NCBI RefSeq assembly: GCF_041415945.1 | Contig: NZ_JBGCUS010000003.1 | Location: 1 to 64,000, forward strand | DNA from: Ancylobacter sp. IITR112 | GTDB taxonomy: Bacteria > Pseudomonadota > Alphaproteobacteria > Rhizobiales > Xanthobacteraceae | DNA length: 64,000 nucleotides | Direction: 5' to 3' | Shown: in pieces, positions 1 to 8,481 of the stretch | How the letters are laid out: each line of letters begins with the position of its first letter | How positions within the stretch are numbered: position 1 is the first letter of the stretch | Position numbers and translations under genes: made by a program | Notes under the pieces: model-generated | Database searches by the model: none | Told to the model about the DNA's origin: nothing | The model's input: only the letters and a program-made list of their open reading frames with translations

Positions 1-582
1 GGCGGCGGTTCTGCCGAGAAGCCCTTCTCTCCGCCACGATCCAGAAGTGGCAGGCACCGCGATCCGAAACCGAGGGGTGATGGCCTTCACGTGGTCATCA
101 GACGATGACAATGTGCGGCTAGTCATTCAGCCAACAGGACCCTCGCGAAGCCGGAACATTTCTGTCCAGCGTCGCAATGTGTCGAGATCTAGAAAATATC
201 CTGTAAACAAAACCACCCGACCGCCGCGCAATGTGTGCGCTTTTATCCTGCCATCAAGCTCCCTCGCTCCGTCGGGAATAAACGAGATCACGTCACATCG
301 CTGCGATACTATGACAGAGCTGCAGAAAACGCTCCATAGGCGCCGAGCGCTACCAGCTGTTCGTCAAGCTCTCCAGAAATGCGCTGCCAGACTGCTGCAG
401 GGGCCGCCAAATGCACCGCGAGCTCGCCGCGCATAGCCTCGCTTGACGCGAAGCCGCTGTCGGTGAGGCGCAACCAAACCGCGTAGGACCAGCTATCCCG
501 TCGCGGATAAGCTGCAAAAGAACAGCGGCCAAACCGCGTTGAAGCCGCAGCGATCTTGCACAGGAGTTGCGGTAAGTGAGGC
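1..582. other. no recognisable gene
   Basis: Several short open frames occur on both strands, but none gives a recognisable protein or has a convincing start. The stretch around 180-300 is more AT-rich than the rest. I see no repeat, hairpin with a T-tract or known motif that would assign a role. Confidence 0.4.
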
Positions 583-828
583 CTATTCCGGCGCTGACGG
601 CTTGCGGAAGCGCACACCGGCGCCGCCGCCGTTTTCCGGAATGAACTCAATGCCGGCGGCTTCGAGCGCCGCCTGAAGACGCTCAACTGTTGTCGCTTTC
701 AATGCCTCGCCGCGTTCGAAACGGGTCACGGTTTGTGTGGAAACGGCAGCCTGGTTCGCCAAATCGCGCACGCCCAAACCGAGAGCGGCGCGAGCCATTT
801 TGCATTGCGCAGCATTCATATGAATCAC
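583..828 (-). CDS. XRE-family helix-turn-helix regulator
   Basis: An 81-residue protein that is almost entirely one lambda-repressor-type HTH. Residues about 8-60 carry the pattern of the fold: an ARAALGLGVRDLANQA first half, then the recognition segment VSTQTVTRFERGE and a closing helix TTVERLQAALEAAGIEF. It should bind DNA as a dimer and act as a small repressor. It is divergent from the Tat-exported protein at 957, so the 829-956 gap may hold a shared operator. Family assignment is firm; the target is unknown. Confidence 0.85.
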   Translation of the reverse strand: MIHMNAAQCKMARAALGLGVRDLANQAAVSTQTVTRFERGEALKATTVERLQAALEAAGIEFIPENGGGAGVRFRKPSAPE

Positions 829-956
829 GACACTGTAGTGATTTTTGATTGCTGTTGATTCATGTCGTCGCTATCCTTCTGCGCCTTAGGCGGCCGGACA
901 CGTGTTTGCCCCACGTATCCGGCCTGACCACAACCAAGCTGCGTGGAGCTCGGATC

Positions 957-1622
957 ATGGCTGATTCTGAGATTAGCATGAGTCTGTCCCGACCATCCCG
1001 GAGGGACCTTCTCTCTGCCGCCCTCGCGATGGTCGGCGGCTCTTCCTTCAACAGTTCGGCTGCAGCCGCACCGCAGGATGGCGGCACGACAGATGCCGCC
1101 ATCGGTGCGTGGAAGGCGTGGCGCGCAGCGCATCGGCGCACGCTCGCTCTGTGCCGGAAACAGCAACGTCTGGAGTCCGAACTCGCGCGGACGATCGGCT
1201 TTCCGCAGGTGGTTCTGGCTGCAGCCGAACTGCCGTCACCGGTGCGCATCAACTCCCTGCGGCAGTTCGACGAGCTTGCGGCCGGTCTGCCGTCGCTGTG
1301 TGTTCGGCGCGATGAAGTCGCAACCGCCCTGCGCATACATCAGCACCGTTGGGACGACGCGGATCGCGCCATCGGCTACTCCGTCGCCCGGCAGGAAGAG
1401 GCGGCGGCCTCCGCCGATGAAGAGCGACTGACTGCAATGCTCTTTGCCGCAGACGCGACGTCTCTGCGTGGCCTCTCAGCAAAACTTGACGTTCTGATCG
1501 CAATCGGAGCCGATGGCGCTGAGGGGCGGGATTTCCCGTGGCCGGAGCTGCGGCACCTCCGCAGGGATGTTGCGCGATTGGTGCAGTTGCAAACGCAAAG
1601 GGAAGCCACCGTTACTGCTTAG
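957..1622 (+). CDS. Tat-exported protein of unknown function
   Basis: A 221-residue protein. I start it at the ATG at 957 because that places a twin-arginine signal (SRRDLLSAALAM, then a small-residue stretch ending in AAAAP) at the N terminus; the frame is open further upstream but would bury the signal. The mature part is helical, rich in Arg, Ala and Glu, without recognised catalytic motifs. The Tat signal implies export of a folded protein. It has no obvious operon partner, since the next plus-strand gene begins 528 bp downstream. I do not recognise the family. Confidence 0.6.
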   Translation: MADSEISMSLSRPSRRDLLSAALAMVGGSSFNSSAAAAPQDGGTTDAAIGAWKAWRAAHRRTLALCRKQQRLESELARTIGFPQVVLAAAELPSPVRINSLRQFDELAAGLPSLCVRRDEVATALRIHQHRWDDADRAIGYSVARQEEAAASADEERLTAMLFAADATSLRGLSAKLDVLIAIGADGAEGRDFPWPELRHLRRDVARLVQLQTQREATVTA

Positions 1623-2149
1623 CAATGCTCACGATGCCAGCGGCGTAGCGCGGCGGACGCTTGAACGCCCCTTCGGAGCAACGGCGCGCCGACTTTGGTT
1701 GACGCGCCTCACCATCATCGATCGCGTGGATCATCCCTTGGGCGGGCGCTCGAGAGCAGTTTCGGTTTAGTCCATCGCGCTCTTCGGCAGCGGGCCGAAA
1801 GCCATGGCAGTTCCCTGGCGGGGCCTGTCTCCGCTTATTCCCACCTTATCGCGGCTAGATGCGCAGAAGCGTGGCGGCCCTTCAGCTCAGGTGGGCTTCG
1901 GTCACGCAGTCATCGTACTGCATCTAACGTGAGCGAAAATATCACAAACGCACAATTTATTTGCATTGATATGCTTATAATTAAGTCAGCAATGAAATTG
2001 ACGACGCGGACGTCATCAACAATGATGCGCCATCAGCAGTATTGCTGAGAAAATCCCCCAAAATTGGCCACTCAACGCAGGTGAGAACCTGCGTCTAGGG
2101 CTATTCGACCGAGGCGTTGCTTGCGCCGCGATCGCAGAGGTGTGCCTCC
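1623..2149. other. intergenic region with AT-rich tract and leader hairpins
   Basis: No credible gene. The tract at about 1920-2050 is clearly AT-rich and includes TATAAT at 1976-1981, a possible -10 element, though no good -35 is seen 17 bp upstream. The last 80 bases before the nitrilase gene fold into hairpins, listed separately. Confidence 0.45.
2075..2148 (+). promoter_or_regulatory. candidate structured leader of the nitrilase/transporter operon
   Basis: Two hairpins precede the nitrilase gene. The first is a perfect 8-bp stem ACGCAGGT/ACCTGCGT with a GAGA loop (2075-2094). The second, GAGG-TGTG-CCTC (2137-2148), pairs the likely ribosome binding site GAGG just upstream of the ATG at 2150. 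An ANTAR (AmiR-like) regulator is encoded in the island, and such proteins act on paired hairpins in leader RNA, so this is a reasonable target. However, the first loop does not show the usual A1/G4 hexaloop and no T-tract follows. Confidence 0.3.
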
Positions 2150-3019
2150 ATGCCGGTTTCCAGCCTTGTCCGCGTCGCCTGCATCCAGATGGAACCGCGT
2201 TTCGGCGACACGGGCGCCAATGTTGCGCATTCGCTCGGCCTCATCGCCTGCGCGGCCGATGGCGGGGCGAAGCTCATCGTGCTGCCGGAACTCGCCAATA
2301 CCGGCTATGTGTTCGAAACCCGCGAGGAAGCCTTCGCGCTGGCCGAGACCATTCCCGACGGGCCGACCTGCCAGGCCTGGGCGGCCATCGCCGCCGAGCG
2401 GGGCCTCCACATCGTCGCCGGCATCACCGAGCGCGAGGGCACGGCCCTCTACAACAGCGCGGTGGTGATCGGCCCCGACGGGCATATCGGCACCTATCGC
2501 AAGATGCATCTGTGGGGCAACGAGAACCTGTTCTTCGAGCCCGGCAATAACGGCTTCCCGGTGTTCCAGACCCCGCTGGGGCGGATCGGCGTCGCCATCT
2601 GCTACGATGGCTGGTTCCCCGAGACCTACCGGCTGCAGGCACTGCAGGGCGCCGACATCATTTGCGTGCCCACCAACTGGGTGCCGATCCCCGGCCAGGC
2701 GGAGGGGCGCGAGGCGATGGCCAACATCCTCGCCATGGGCGCCGCCCATTCCAACTCGCTCTACATCGCCTGCGCCGACCGCATCGGCACCGAGCGCGGC
2801 CAGCCCTTCGAGGGGCAGAGCCTCATCATCAGCTACACCGGCTGGCCCGCCGCCGGCCCGGCCAGCCGCGACGGGGAGGAAATCGTCTCCGCCGAGATCG
2901 ACCTCGGCGCCGCTCGCCGCGCCCGCAACTGGAACGCCTTCAACCAAGTGCTGCGCGACCGCCGCACCGATGTCTATGCCGAGATGCTCGGCTCCGACAT
3001 TTCCCGGGGCTGGTACTGA
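2150..3019 (+). CDS. nitrilase-superfamily carbon-nitrogen hydrolase
   Basis: A 289-residue cytoplasmic hydrolase with the Glu-Lys-Cys triad of the nitrilase superfamily: Glu in VLPELANTGY, Lys in YRKMHLW, and the nucleophile Cys in VAICYDGWFPE. Members cleave nitriles or linear amides to acid plus ammonia. The start at 2150 follows a GAGG site and gives the family N terminus VRVACIQMEPRFGD. It heads an operon with an amide/urea-class ABC importer and lies upstream of urease and amiC/amiR genes, so an aliphatic amidase or nitrilase role in nitrogen supply is likely. The exact substrate cannot be read from sequence. Confidence 0.88.
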   Translation: MPVSSLVRVACIQMEPRFGDTGANVAHSLGLIACAADGGAKLIVLPELANTGYVFETREEAFALAETIPDGPTCQAWAAIAAERGLHIVAGITEREGTALYNSAVVIGPDGHIGTYRKMHLWGNENLFFEPGNNGFPVFQTPLGRIGVAICYDGWFPETYRLQALQGADIICVPTNWVPIPGQAEGREAMANILAMGAAHSNSLYIACADRIGTERGQPFEGQSLIISYTGWPAAGPASRDGEEIVSAEIDLGAARRARNWNAFNQVLRDRRTDVYAEMLGSDISRGWY

Positions 3020-3074
3020 GCCCCGCTTGCCCTCCACCACCGAAGAACAACCCATAACCTTCCGGAGAAAGCCT

Positions 3075-4232
3075 ATGTCCCGTAGCTCCCTGCTGATGGC
3101 CGGCGTGTTCGCCACCGGCCTGCTTGCCGGCCCGGCGCTCGCCGCCGACGACATCATCACCATCGGCATCCCCGTCGGCCTGTCCGGCGCCAATTCGGTG
3201 GTCGCGCCCTCCGTCGTACAGGCTTCGGAGTTGGCGGTTGAGGAGATCAACGCCAAGGGGGGCATCCTCGGCAAGAAGGTGGTGCTCGAAGTCGCCGATG
3301 ACGCCTCCGGTGCGGCCGGCGCGCAGAAGGCTTATGACTCACTGATCTTTCAGAAAAAGGTAGATGCGATCGTTGCAATGGAGACCTCGGCCGCCCGCAA
3401 TGCCGGCCTGCCAATCGTCAACCGCGGCAAAATCCCCTATATTTACACATCGTTTTACGAAGGGCGCTCCTGCAATCCCTACATGTATATCAATGCGTGG
3501 GTGCCTGAGCAGCAGGTTGCCCCGATTGTAGATTTCTTCAACAAGGAAGGTGCCAAGACCTATTTCCTGATCGGCTCGGACTACGCTTTCGGGCGCGGCA
3601 TGCTGGCCTTCACCAAGGAATATATCGAGAAGACCGGCGGCAAGATCGTCGGCGACGAATACGCCCCGATGGACGCCACCGACTGGACCGCCATCCTCGC
3701 CAAGGTGAAGGCCGCCAATCCCGACGCCATCATCACCTCCACCGCCGGCGGCGCGCCGAATGTGACGCTGACCAAGCAGCTGCGCGCGGCGGGCATCAAG
3801 TCGCTCTATGGCAACCTCGCCGTGGATGAGGGCACCGCCAAGTCCATGGGCCCGGATGCCGAGGGCATCTACATCGCCGGCTCCTACTTCACCAATATCG
3901 ACACCCCGGCCAACAAGGCCTTCCTCGCCGCGATGGAGAAGAAGTTCGGCGCGGAGCTGAGGACGCCGAATGAACTCTCGGTGCCGCAGTATGAAGCGGT
4001 CTACGCCTACAAGGCGGCGGTAGAAAAGGCCGGCACGACCGAGGCCGCCAAGGTGATCCCGGCGCTGGCCGAGGTCGCGGTGGAAGGCCCGCGCGGCACC
4101 ATCGTCATGAACAAGCAGCGCCACGCGCCGCTGACCATGTATCTCGGCCAGGTGAAGGGCGACGGCTCGGTCTCGATCATGTCGACCTTCAAGGACGTCG
4201 ATCCCGGCGACCAGTGCCCGAAGCTGAAGTGA
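3075..4232 (+). CDS. periplasmic substrate-binding protein of a HAAT-type ABC importer
   Basis: A 385-residue protein with a Sec signal peptide (MSRSSLLMAGVFATGLLAGPALAA) followed by a type I periplasmic binding fold (DIITIGIPVGLSGAN at the start of the mature protein, ligand-lobe segments such as FLIGSDYAFGRG). This class binds branched-chain amino acids, amides or urea. The ATG at 3075 follows a GGAGAAA ribosome site. It is 55 bp downstream of the nitrilase gene and 192 bp upstream of the permease gene, with two strong hairpins in that gap. It resembles the AmiC-like protein at 13463-14596 in fold, so both may recognise related ligands. Confidence 0.9.
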   Translation: MSRSSLLMAGVFATGLLAGPALAADDIITIGIPVGLSGANSVVAPSVVQASELAVEEINAKGGILGKKVVLEVADDASGAAGAQKAYDSLIFQKKVDAIVAMETSAARNAGLPIVNRGKIPYIYTSFYEGRSCNPYMYINAWVPEQQVAPIVDFFNKEGAKTYFLIGSDYAFGRGMLAFTKEYIEKTGGKIVGDEYAPMDATDWTAILAKVKAANPDAIITSTAGGAPNVTLTKQLRAAGIKSLYGNLAVDEGTAKSMGPDAEGIYIAGSYFTNIDTPANKAFLAAMEKKFGAELRTPNELSVPQYEAVYAYKAAVEKAGTTEAAKVIPALAEVAVEGPRGTIVMNKQRHAPLTMYLGQVKGDGSVSIMSTFKDVDPGDQCPKLK

Positions 4233-4268
4233 GCGTGCGCCCCTTCGCCTTACGGGTCCCGATGCGAC

Positions 4269-4351
4269 GCGTCACTCCCGCTGTAGGGGCAGAGTGACGC
4301 CAAGCGCCCGGTGAGAGGCGGCGGCTTCCGTGCCCGCCCGCCGCCTCTCAC
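4269..4351 (+). promoter_or_regulatory. paired hairpins between binding-protein and permease genes
   Basis: Two perfect inverted repeats follow the binding-protein gene. The first is GCGTCACTC (4269-4277) with GAGTGACGC (4292-4300). The second is GTGAGAGGCGGCGG (4311-4324) with its complement at 4338-4351, a 14-bp stem with a 13-base loop. No T-tract follows, so an mRNA-stabilising or attenuating structure that gives more binding protein than permease is more likely than full termination. Confidence 0.55.
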
Positions 4352-4424
4352 GCCCACCGATCTGGGATGCCGGGCTCCGTGCGCACCGTCATCCCGCCGT
4401 GCCTCCAACTCCAAGGACCCTCGC

Positions 4425-5261
4425 ATGATCGGCCAGACGCTGGACATCGTGACGACCGCCGCCATCCTCTATGCGGTGGCGACCGGGCTGCTGCTCGTGT
4501 TCGGCGTCATGAAGATCATCAATTTCGCCCATGGGGGACTGATGACGCTCGGCGGCTATGCCGCGCTCGTCACCACCCAGGCGGGGCTCAATCCCTGGCT
4601 CGCCGTCCCCATCGCCGCTCTGTTCGGCGGCGTGGTCGGCATGGCGATCGAGCGCTTCGTCGTGCGCCCGCTCTATAACCGCCCGCTCGACGCCATTCTC
4701 GCCACCTGGGGCCTATCGATCATCATCGGGCAGCTCATCACCATCGCCTTCGGCCGCGGCGTGCAGTTCGCGGAATCGCCGCTGAACGGCACGCTCGATC
4801 TGTGGGGCGAGAGCTATTCCGCCTACCGTCTCGCGCTCGTCGGCATTGCCGCCGTGCTCGGCATCGGCCTCACCGCGCTGCTCCAGGGCACGCGGCTGGG
4901 GCTGGAGACACGCGCGGTGATCATGAACGAGGATCTGGCGCGCGGGCTCGGCATCAATAGCGGGCTGGTGCGCTTCATCACTTTCACCCTCGGCTCGGCG
5001 CTGGCCGGTATCGCCGGCGCGCTCATCACGCCGCTGTCGAGCGTCGACCCTTCCATGGGCGTGCCCTGGCTCGTCAACGCCTTCATGCTGGTGCTGGTGT
5101 CGGGCGCCTCCCTGGTCAGCCTGCTCTTCGCCTGCCTGGTGCTGGGCGGGGCGCAGGTGCTGGTCGCCACCCATTTCAGCCCGGTTCTCGGAGGCCTGAC
5201 CATCGCCGTGCTCGCCGCCATCATCCTGCGCATTCGGCCTCAGGGGTTCGCCCGTGACTGA
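4425..5261 (+). CDS. ABC importer inner-membrane permease, LivH class
   Basis: A 278-residue, strongly hydrophobic protein with about eight membrane spans. It carries the LivH/UrtB-type features GLLLVFGVMKIINFAHGG near the N terminus and a cytoplasmic loop TRAVIMNEDLARGLGIN, the probable ATPase-coupling (EAA-like) loop. The ATG at 4425 was chosen because upstream codons read through the hairpin region and do not look like protein. It overlaps the next gene by 8 bp, so the two are translationally coupled. With the fused protein that follows it should form the transmembrane heterodimer. Confidence 0.88.
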   Translation: MIGQTLDIVTTAAILYAVATGLLLVFGVMKIINFAHGGLMTLGGYAALVTTQAGLNPWLAVPIAALFGGVVGMAIERFVVRPLYNRPLDAILATWGLSIIIGQLITIAFGRGVQFAESPLNGTLDLWGESYSAYRLALVGIAAVLGIGLTALLQGTRLGLETRAVIMNEDLARGLGINSGLVRFITFTLGSALAGIAGALITPLSSVDPSMGVPWLVNAFMLVLVSGASLVSLLFACLVLGGAQVLVATHFSPVLGGLTIAVLAAIILRIRPQGFARD

Positions 5262-7083
5262 AGCGCGCCGCCTCTCCCTCATCCTCGTCGTCGCCCTGCT
5301 CGCACTCGCGGCGATCTTCGCCGGGCCGTATGTGCTCGACACCTATTCGGTGAACGTGCTCACCCGCTCACTGCTCTATGCCGTGGTGGCGCTGACGGTG
5401 GACCTGCTCTGGGGATTTCTGGGCATCCTCACCTTTGGCCAGTCGGTGTTCTTCGCCTGCGGCGCCTATGCCGCCGGCCTCGTCTTCACCCATATGGATT
5501 TCTCCACCTCTAACGCCTTTCTGGCGCTGGGGCTCGGCGTCGGCGGCGCGCTGCTGGTGGCGGCCATCGTCGGCTGGCTCGCCTTCTGGCACGGCGCATC
5601 GGCGCTTTATGCCTCGGTCATCACCCTGGTCCTGCCCATCGTGGCGACGCAGCTGCTCTATTCCGGCGGTACCTTCACCGGCTCGTCGAGCGGGCTGTCC
5701 GGCTTCATGAGCTTCGACCTGTCGATGGAGGCGTGGTTCTGGCTATCCGGCAGCTTCCTGGTCGGGGTGACGACGCTCGCCTATATCTTCGTGAAGAGCG
5801 ATGCCGGCCGGCTGCTGGTGGCGGTGCGCGAGAACGAGCAGCGCTGCAAATATCTCGGCCTCGACACCTCACGGCTGAAGATCCTGGTCTATCTCGCCTG
5901 CGCCGCCATCGCGGCGGTCGCCGGCTACATCTATGCCGGCTATGCGATGGTGGTGGCGCCCGAGCTTGCCGGCTTCGTCTTCGGCACCGAGCTGGTCATC
6001 TGGACCGCGCTGGGCGGGCGCGGCACGCTGCTCGGCCCGGTGTTCGGCGCGCTGATCGTCGATTACGAGAGCGCCCAGCTCGCCGGCGACTATCCCTTCG
6101 TCTGGCAGCTCATCATCGGCGCGCTGTTCGTAATTGTCATCGTCGCCTTCCCGCGCGGCCTGCTGCCTGTGGTGTTCGACCTTCCCCGCAAGCTGCTCGG
6201 CCTCCTTCGCCCGCGCGTCGCGACGCCTGCCGCCAGCGTGACGCTCTCCACCCTCGACCTCGCCGATACCCAGGGCGTCGAGCCCGGCGAGGGGCCAGCT
6301 TTGGCGGTGGCCGGCGTGGTCAAGCGCTTCGGCAGCCTCACCGTGCTGGAGGGGATCGACTTCGAGGCCCGCGCCGGCGAACTGGTCAGCCTTGTCGGCC
6401 CCAATGGCGCCGGCAAGACCACGCTGATGCGCTGCATCGCCGACGGTGCCGAGCGCACCGCCGGCACCATCGCGGTCAACGGCTACGACATCGGCCGCAA
6501 GCCGCCGGAGGCCTGCGTCGCGCTGGGCGTCGGCCGCAAGTTCCAGATGGCGAATGTGTTCGAGACGCTGACCGTCGCGCAGTGCCTGCAGATCGCCCGC
6601 GTGCGCCACGCGCGGCCCTCGCTGTGGTGCCGGGCCCGCGACCTGCCGTTGCCGGAAGCGGCGATGCACGTCATCGCCACCACGGGGCTCGACAAGCAGC
6701 TCTCCACCCCCGCGCATCTGCTCTCGCATGGCATGAAGCAGGCGCTGGAACTCTCCATGGTGCTGGCGCTGGAACCGCGCGTGCTGCTGCTCGACGAGCC
6801 GACCGCCGGCCTCACCAAGACCGAGCGGATGCAGATCGGCGCCATCCTGATCGACCTGGCCAGGAAGCAGGGCCTGTGCGTGCTGTTGGTGGAACACGAT
6901 CTCGACTTCGTGCGGGAGATTTCCTCGCGCGTCATCGTCCTTCACCAGGGCCGCATCGTACTGGACGGCTCGGTGGAGGAGGTGGTGGCCTCCGAGCTGG
7001 TCAAGCAGGTCTATGCCGGCTCCGGCCATGCCGGCATCGACCACGAGACGGCGCCCGCCCCGAGCCAGGAGATGCGGGCATGA
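5254..7083 (+). CDS. fused ABC permease (LivM class) and ATPase (LivG class)
   Basis: A 609-residue two-domain protein starting at a GTG codon inside the end of the preceding gene. Residues 1-310 are a LivM/UrtC-type permease with multiple membrane spans (LWGFLGILTFGQ, AVRENEQRCKYLGLD coupling loop). Residues about 345-590 are an ABC ATPase: Walker A GPNGAGKTT, a family-typical degenerate signature LSHGMKQ, Walker B VLLLDEPTAG and the switch His in VEHD. In the usual liv/urt operon these are two genes. The join keeps both domains intact and in frame, with a linker of roughly 35 residues. Confidence 0.9.
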   Translation: MTEARRLSLILVVALLALAAIFAGPYVLDTYSVNVLTRSLLYAVVALTVDLLWGFLGILTFGQSVFFACGAYAAGLVFTHMDFSTSNAFLALGLGVGGALLVAAIVGWLAFWHGASALYASVITLVLPIVATQLLYSGGTFTGSSSGLSGFMSFDLSMEAWFWLSGSFLVGVTTLAYIFVKSDAGRLLVAVRENEQRCKYLGLDTSRLKILVYLACAAIAAVAGYIYAGYAMVVAPELAGFVFGTELVIWTALGGRGTLLGPVFGALIVDYESAQLAGDYPFVWQLIIGALFVIVIVAFPRGLLPVVFDLPRKLLGLLRPRVATPAASVTLSTLDLADTQGVEPGEGPALAVAGVVKRFGSLTVLEGIDFEARAGELVSLVGPNGAGKTTLMRCIADGAERTAGTIAVNGYDIGRKPPEACVALGVGRKFQMANVFETLTVAQCLQIARVRHARPSLWCRARDLPLPEAAMHVIATTGLDKQLSTPAHLLSHGMKQALELSMVLALEPRVLLLDEPTAGLTKTERMQIGAILIDLARKQGLCVLLVEHDLDFVREISSRVIVLHQGRIVLDGSVEEVVASELVKQVYAGSGHAGIDHETAPAPSQEMRA

Positions 7084-7778
7084 GCGCGCTTTCCGTCGAC
7101 AATCTCTCCAGCGGCTATGCCGGTGCGGTGGTGCTACGCGAGGTCAGCCTTTCTCTCGCGCCGGGCGAAATCCTCGCCGTGCTCGGCAAGAACGGCATGG
7201 GCAAGTCCACCCTGCTGAAAGCAGTAATGGGTTTCCTGCCGAAGATGACCGGCACGGTGGCCATATCCGGCAGCGAGGCGACGCGCCTCTCCCCGCACCG
7301 CGTCGCCCGCCTCGGCGTTGGCTATGTGGCGCAGGAAAAGGCGCTGTTCCAGGACATGAGCGTGGAGGAAAACCTCCGCCTCGCCGTGCGGCGGCCCGAC
7401 TTCGAGGCGGCGCTCGCCGAGGTGGAGGCCTCCTTCCCCTTCCTGCTGCAACGCCTCAAGCAGCGCGCCGGCACGCTCTCGGGCGGCGAACAGAAAATGC
7501 TGCTGATGGCCCGCTCGCTGGCCACGGGAGCGAAGCTGCTGCTGGTGGACGAGATCACCGAGGGGCTCCAGCCCTCGGTGATCGACCGCCTGGCCGGCGT
7601 CATCCGCAGCGCCCGCGACCGCCACGGCACCACCATGCTCTTGGTCGAGCAGCATCTGCCCTTCGCCCTAGCGGTGGCCGATCGCTGGGCGGTGCTGGAT
7701 CGCGGCGAGATCGCCGAGATGGGCGCCGCCTCCGAGCCCGACGCCCGGGCTCGGGTGCTGAAGCATTTGAGCGTGTGA
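7080..7778 (+). CDS. ABC importer ATPase, LivF class
   Basis: A 232-residue ATPase with Walker A GKNGMGKST, signature LSGGEQKML, Walker B LLLVDEITEG and switch His in LVEQH. These are the LivF/UrtE features, including the Asn-Gly-Met Walker A variant. The ATG at 7080 overlaps the upstream stop (ATGA), so it is co-translated with the fused permease-ATPase and should supply the second nucleotide-binding domain. The urease genes follow after 9 bp, suggesting one transcript linking import to hydrolysis. Confidence 0.92.
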   Translation: MSALSVDNLSSGYAGAVVLREVSLSLAPGEILAVLGKNGMGKSTLLKAVMGFLPKMTGTVAISGSEATRLSPHRVARLGVGYVAQEKALFQDMSVEENLRLAVRRPDFEAALAEVEASFPFLLQRLKQRAGTLSGGEQKMLLMARSLATGAKLLLVDEITEGLQPSVIDRLAGVIRSARDRHGTTMLLVEQHLPFALAVADRWAVLDRGEIAEMGAASEPDARARVLKHLSV

Positions 7779-7787
7779 GGACCCGTC

Positions 7788-8480
7788 ATGTATCTGACAG
7801 CAAGAGAACAGGAGCGGCTGCTTGTTTTCCTCGCCGCCCAGCTGGCGCAGCGTCGGCGCGACAGCGGCCTGCCCCTGAACATGCCGGAAGCGCGGGCACT
7901 CATAGCCGATGCAGTGTTCGAAGGCGCCCGAAACGGGAGATCGGTGTCGGAACTCATGTCGCTTGGCAGGTCGATCCTGTCGGAATCGGACGTAATGGAG
8001 GGGGTCAGGGAACTCGTCGACACTCTGATGGTCGAACCCTTCTTGCCCGACGGACAGAAGCTCGTCTGCGTACATGATCCCATTACGGCCGACGGCATGG
8101 GCAAGGTGGATGCCTTCACCAATCGGTGGCGCCTCGCCGCCGATGCCATCGAGATCAACCTCGGCAGGGCGAGCATTTCAACCCTTGTGAGGAGCCTCGC
8201 CGACCGGCCGATCCAGGTAGGATCGCATTTCCATTTCTTCGAGGTCAATCAGGCGCTCGAATTCGATCGCCGCCGTGCCTTCGGCTTCCGGCTGGACATT
8301 CCCGCTGGAACCACCATCCGCTTCGAACCAGGCGACGAGAAGACCGTCGACCTCGTGACCATTGGCGGCCGTCGAGAGGTCCACGGACTCAATAGGCTGA
8401 CCGAAGGCTCGCTCGACGATCCGGCTATTCGCGAGCGCGCTTTCGAACGCGCGGCGGCGCGCGGCTATCGGGGAATATAG
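7788..8480 (+). CDS. ureAB: urease gamma/beta fusion subunit
   Basis: A 230-residue protein joining the two small urease subunits. Residues 1-100 match the gamma subunit ([35 protein letters not shown], then [19 protein letters not shown]). Residues about 125-225 match the beta subunit ([50 protein letters not shown]). Fused forms are known in Helicobacter and in second urease clusters of some other bacteria. It forms the structural scaffold of the (UreABC)3 enzyme. The next gene follows after 1 bp. Confidence 0.93.
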   Translation: MYLTAREQERLLVFLAAQLAQRRRDSGLPLNMPEARALIADAVFEGARNGRSVSELMSLGRSILSESDVMEGVRELVDTLMVEPFLPDGQKLVCVHDPITADGMGKVDAFTNRWRLAADAIEINLGRASISTLVRSLADRPIQVGSHFHFFEVNQALEFDRRRAFGFRLDIPAGTTIRFEPGDEKTVDLVTIGGRREVHGLNRLTEGSLDDPAIRERAFERAAARGYRGI

Positions 8481-8481
8481 G

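Noticed and set aside
309..686. Minus-strand frame of 125 codons near the left edge
   Set aside because: It overlaps the XRE gene in another frame, has a low-quality start and no family resemblance.
2064..2084. Possible sigma-54 promoter (GG/GC elements)
   Set aside because: The spacing between GG and GC is 9 bases rather than 10, and the flanking consensus is poor.
2060..2130. Possible guanidine-I (ykkC) riboswitch upstream of the nitrilase gene
   Set aside because: Only a short CTAGGG-like match is present; the ACGR core and paired helices of the aptamer are missing.
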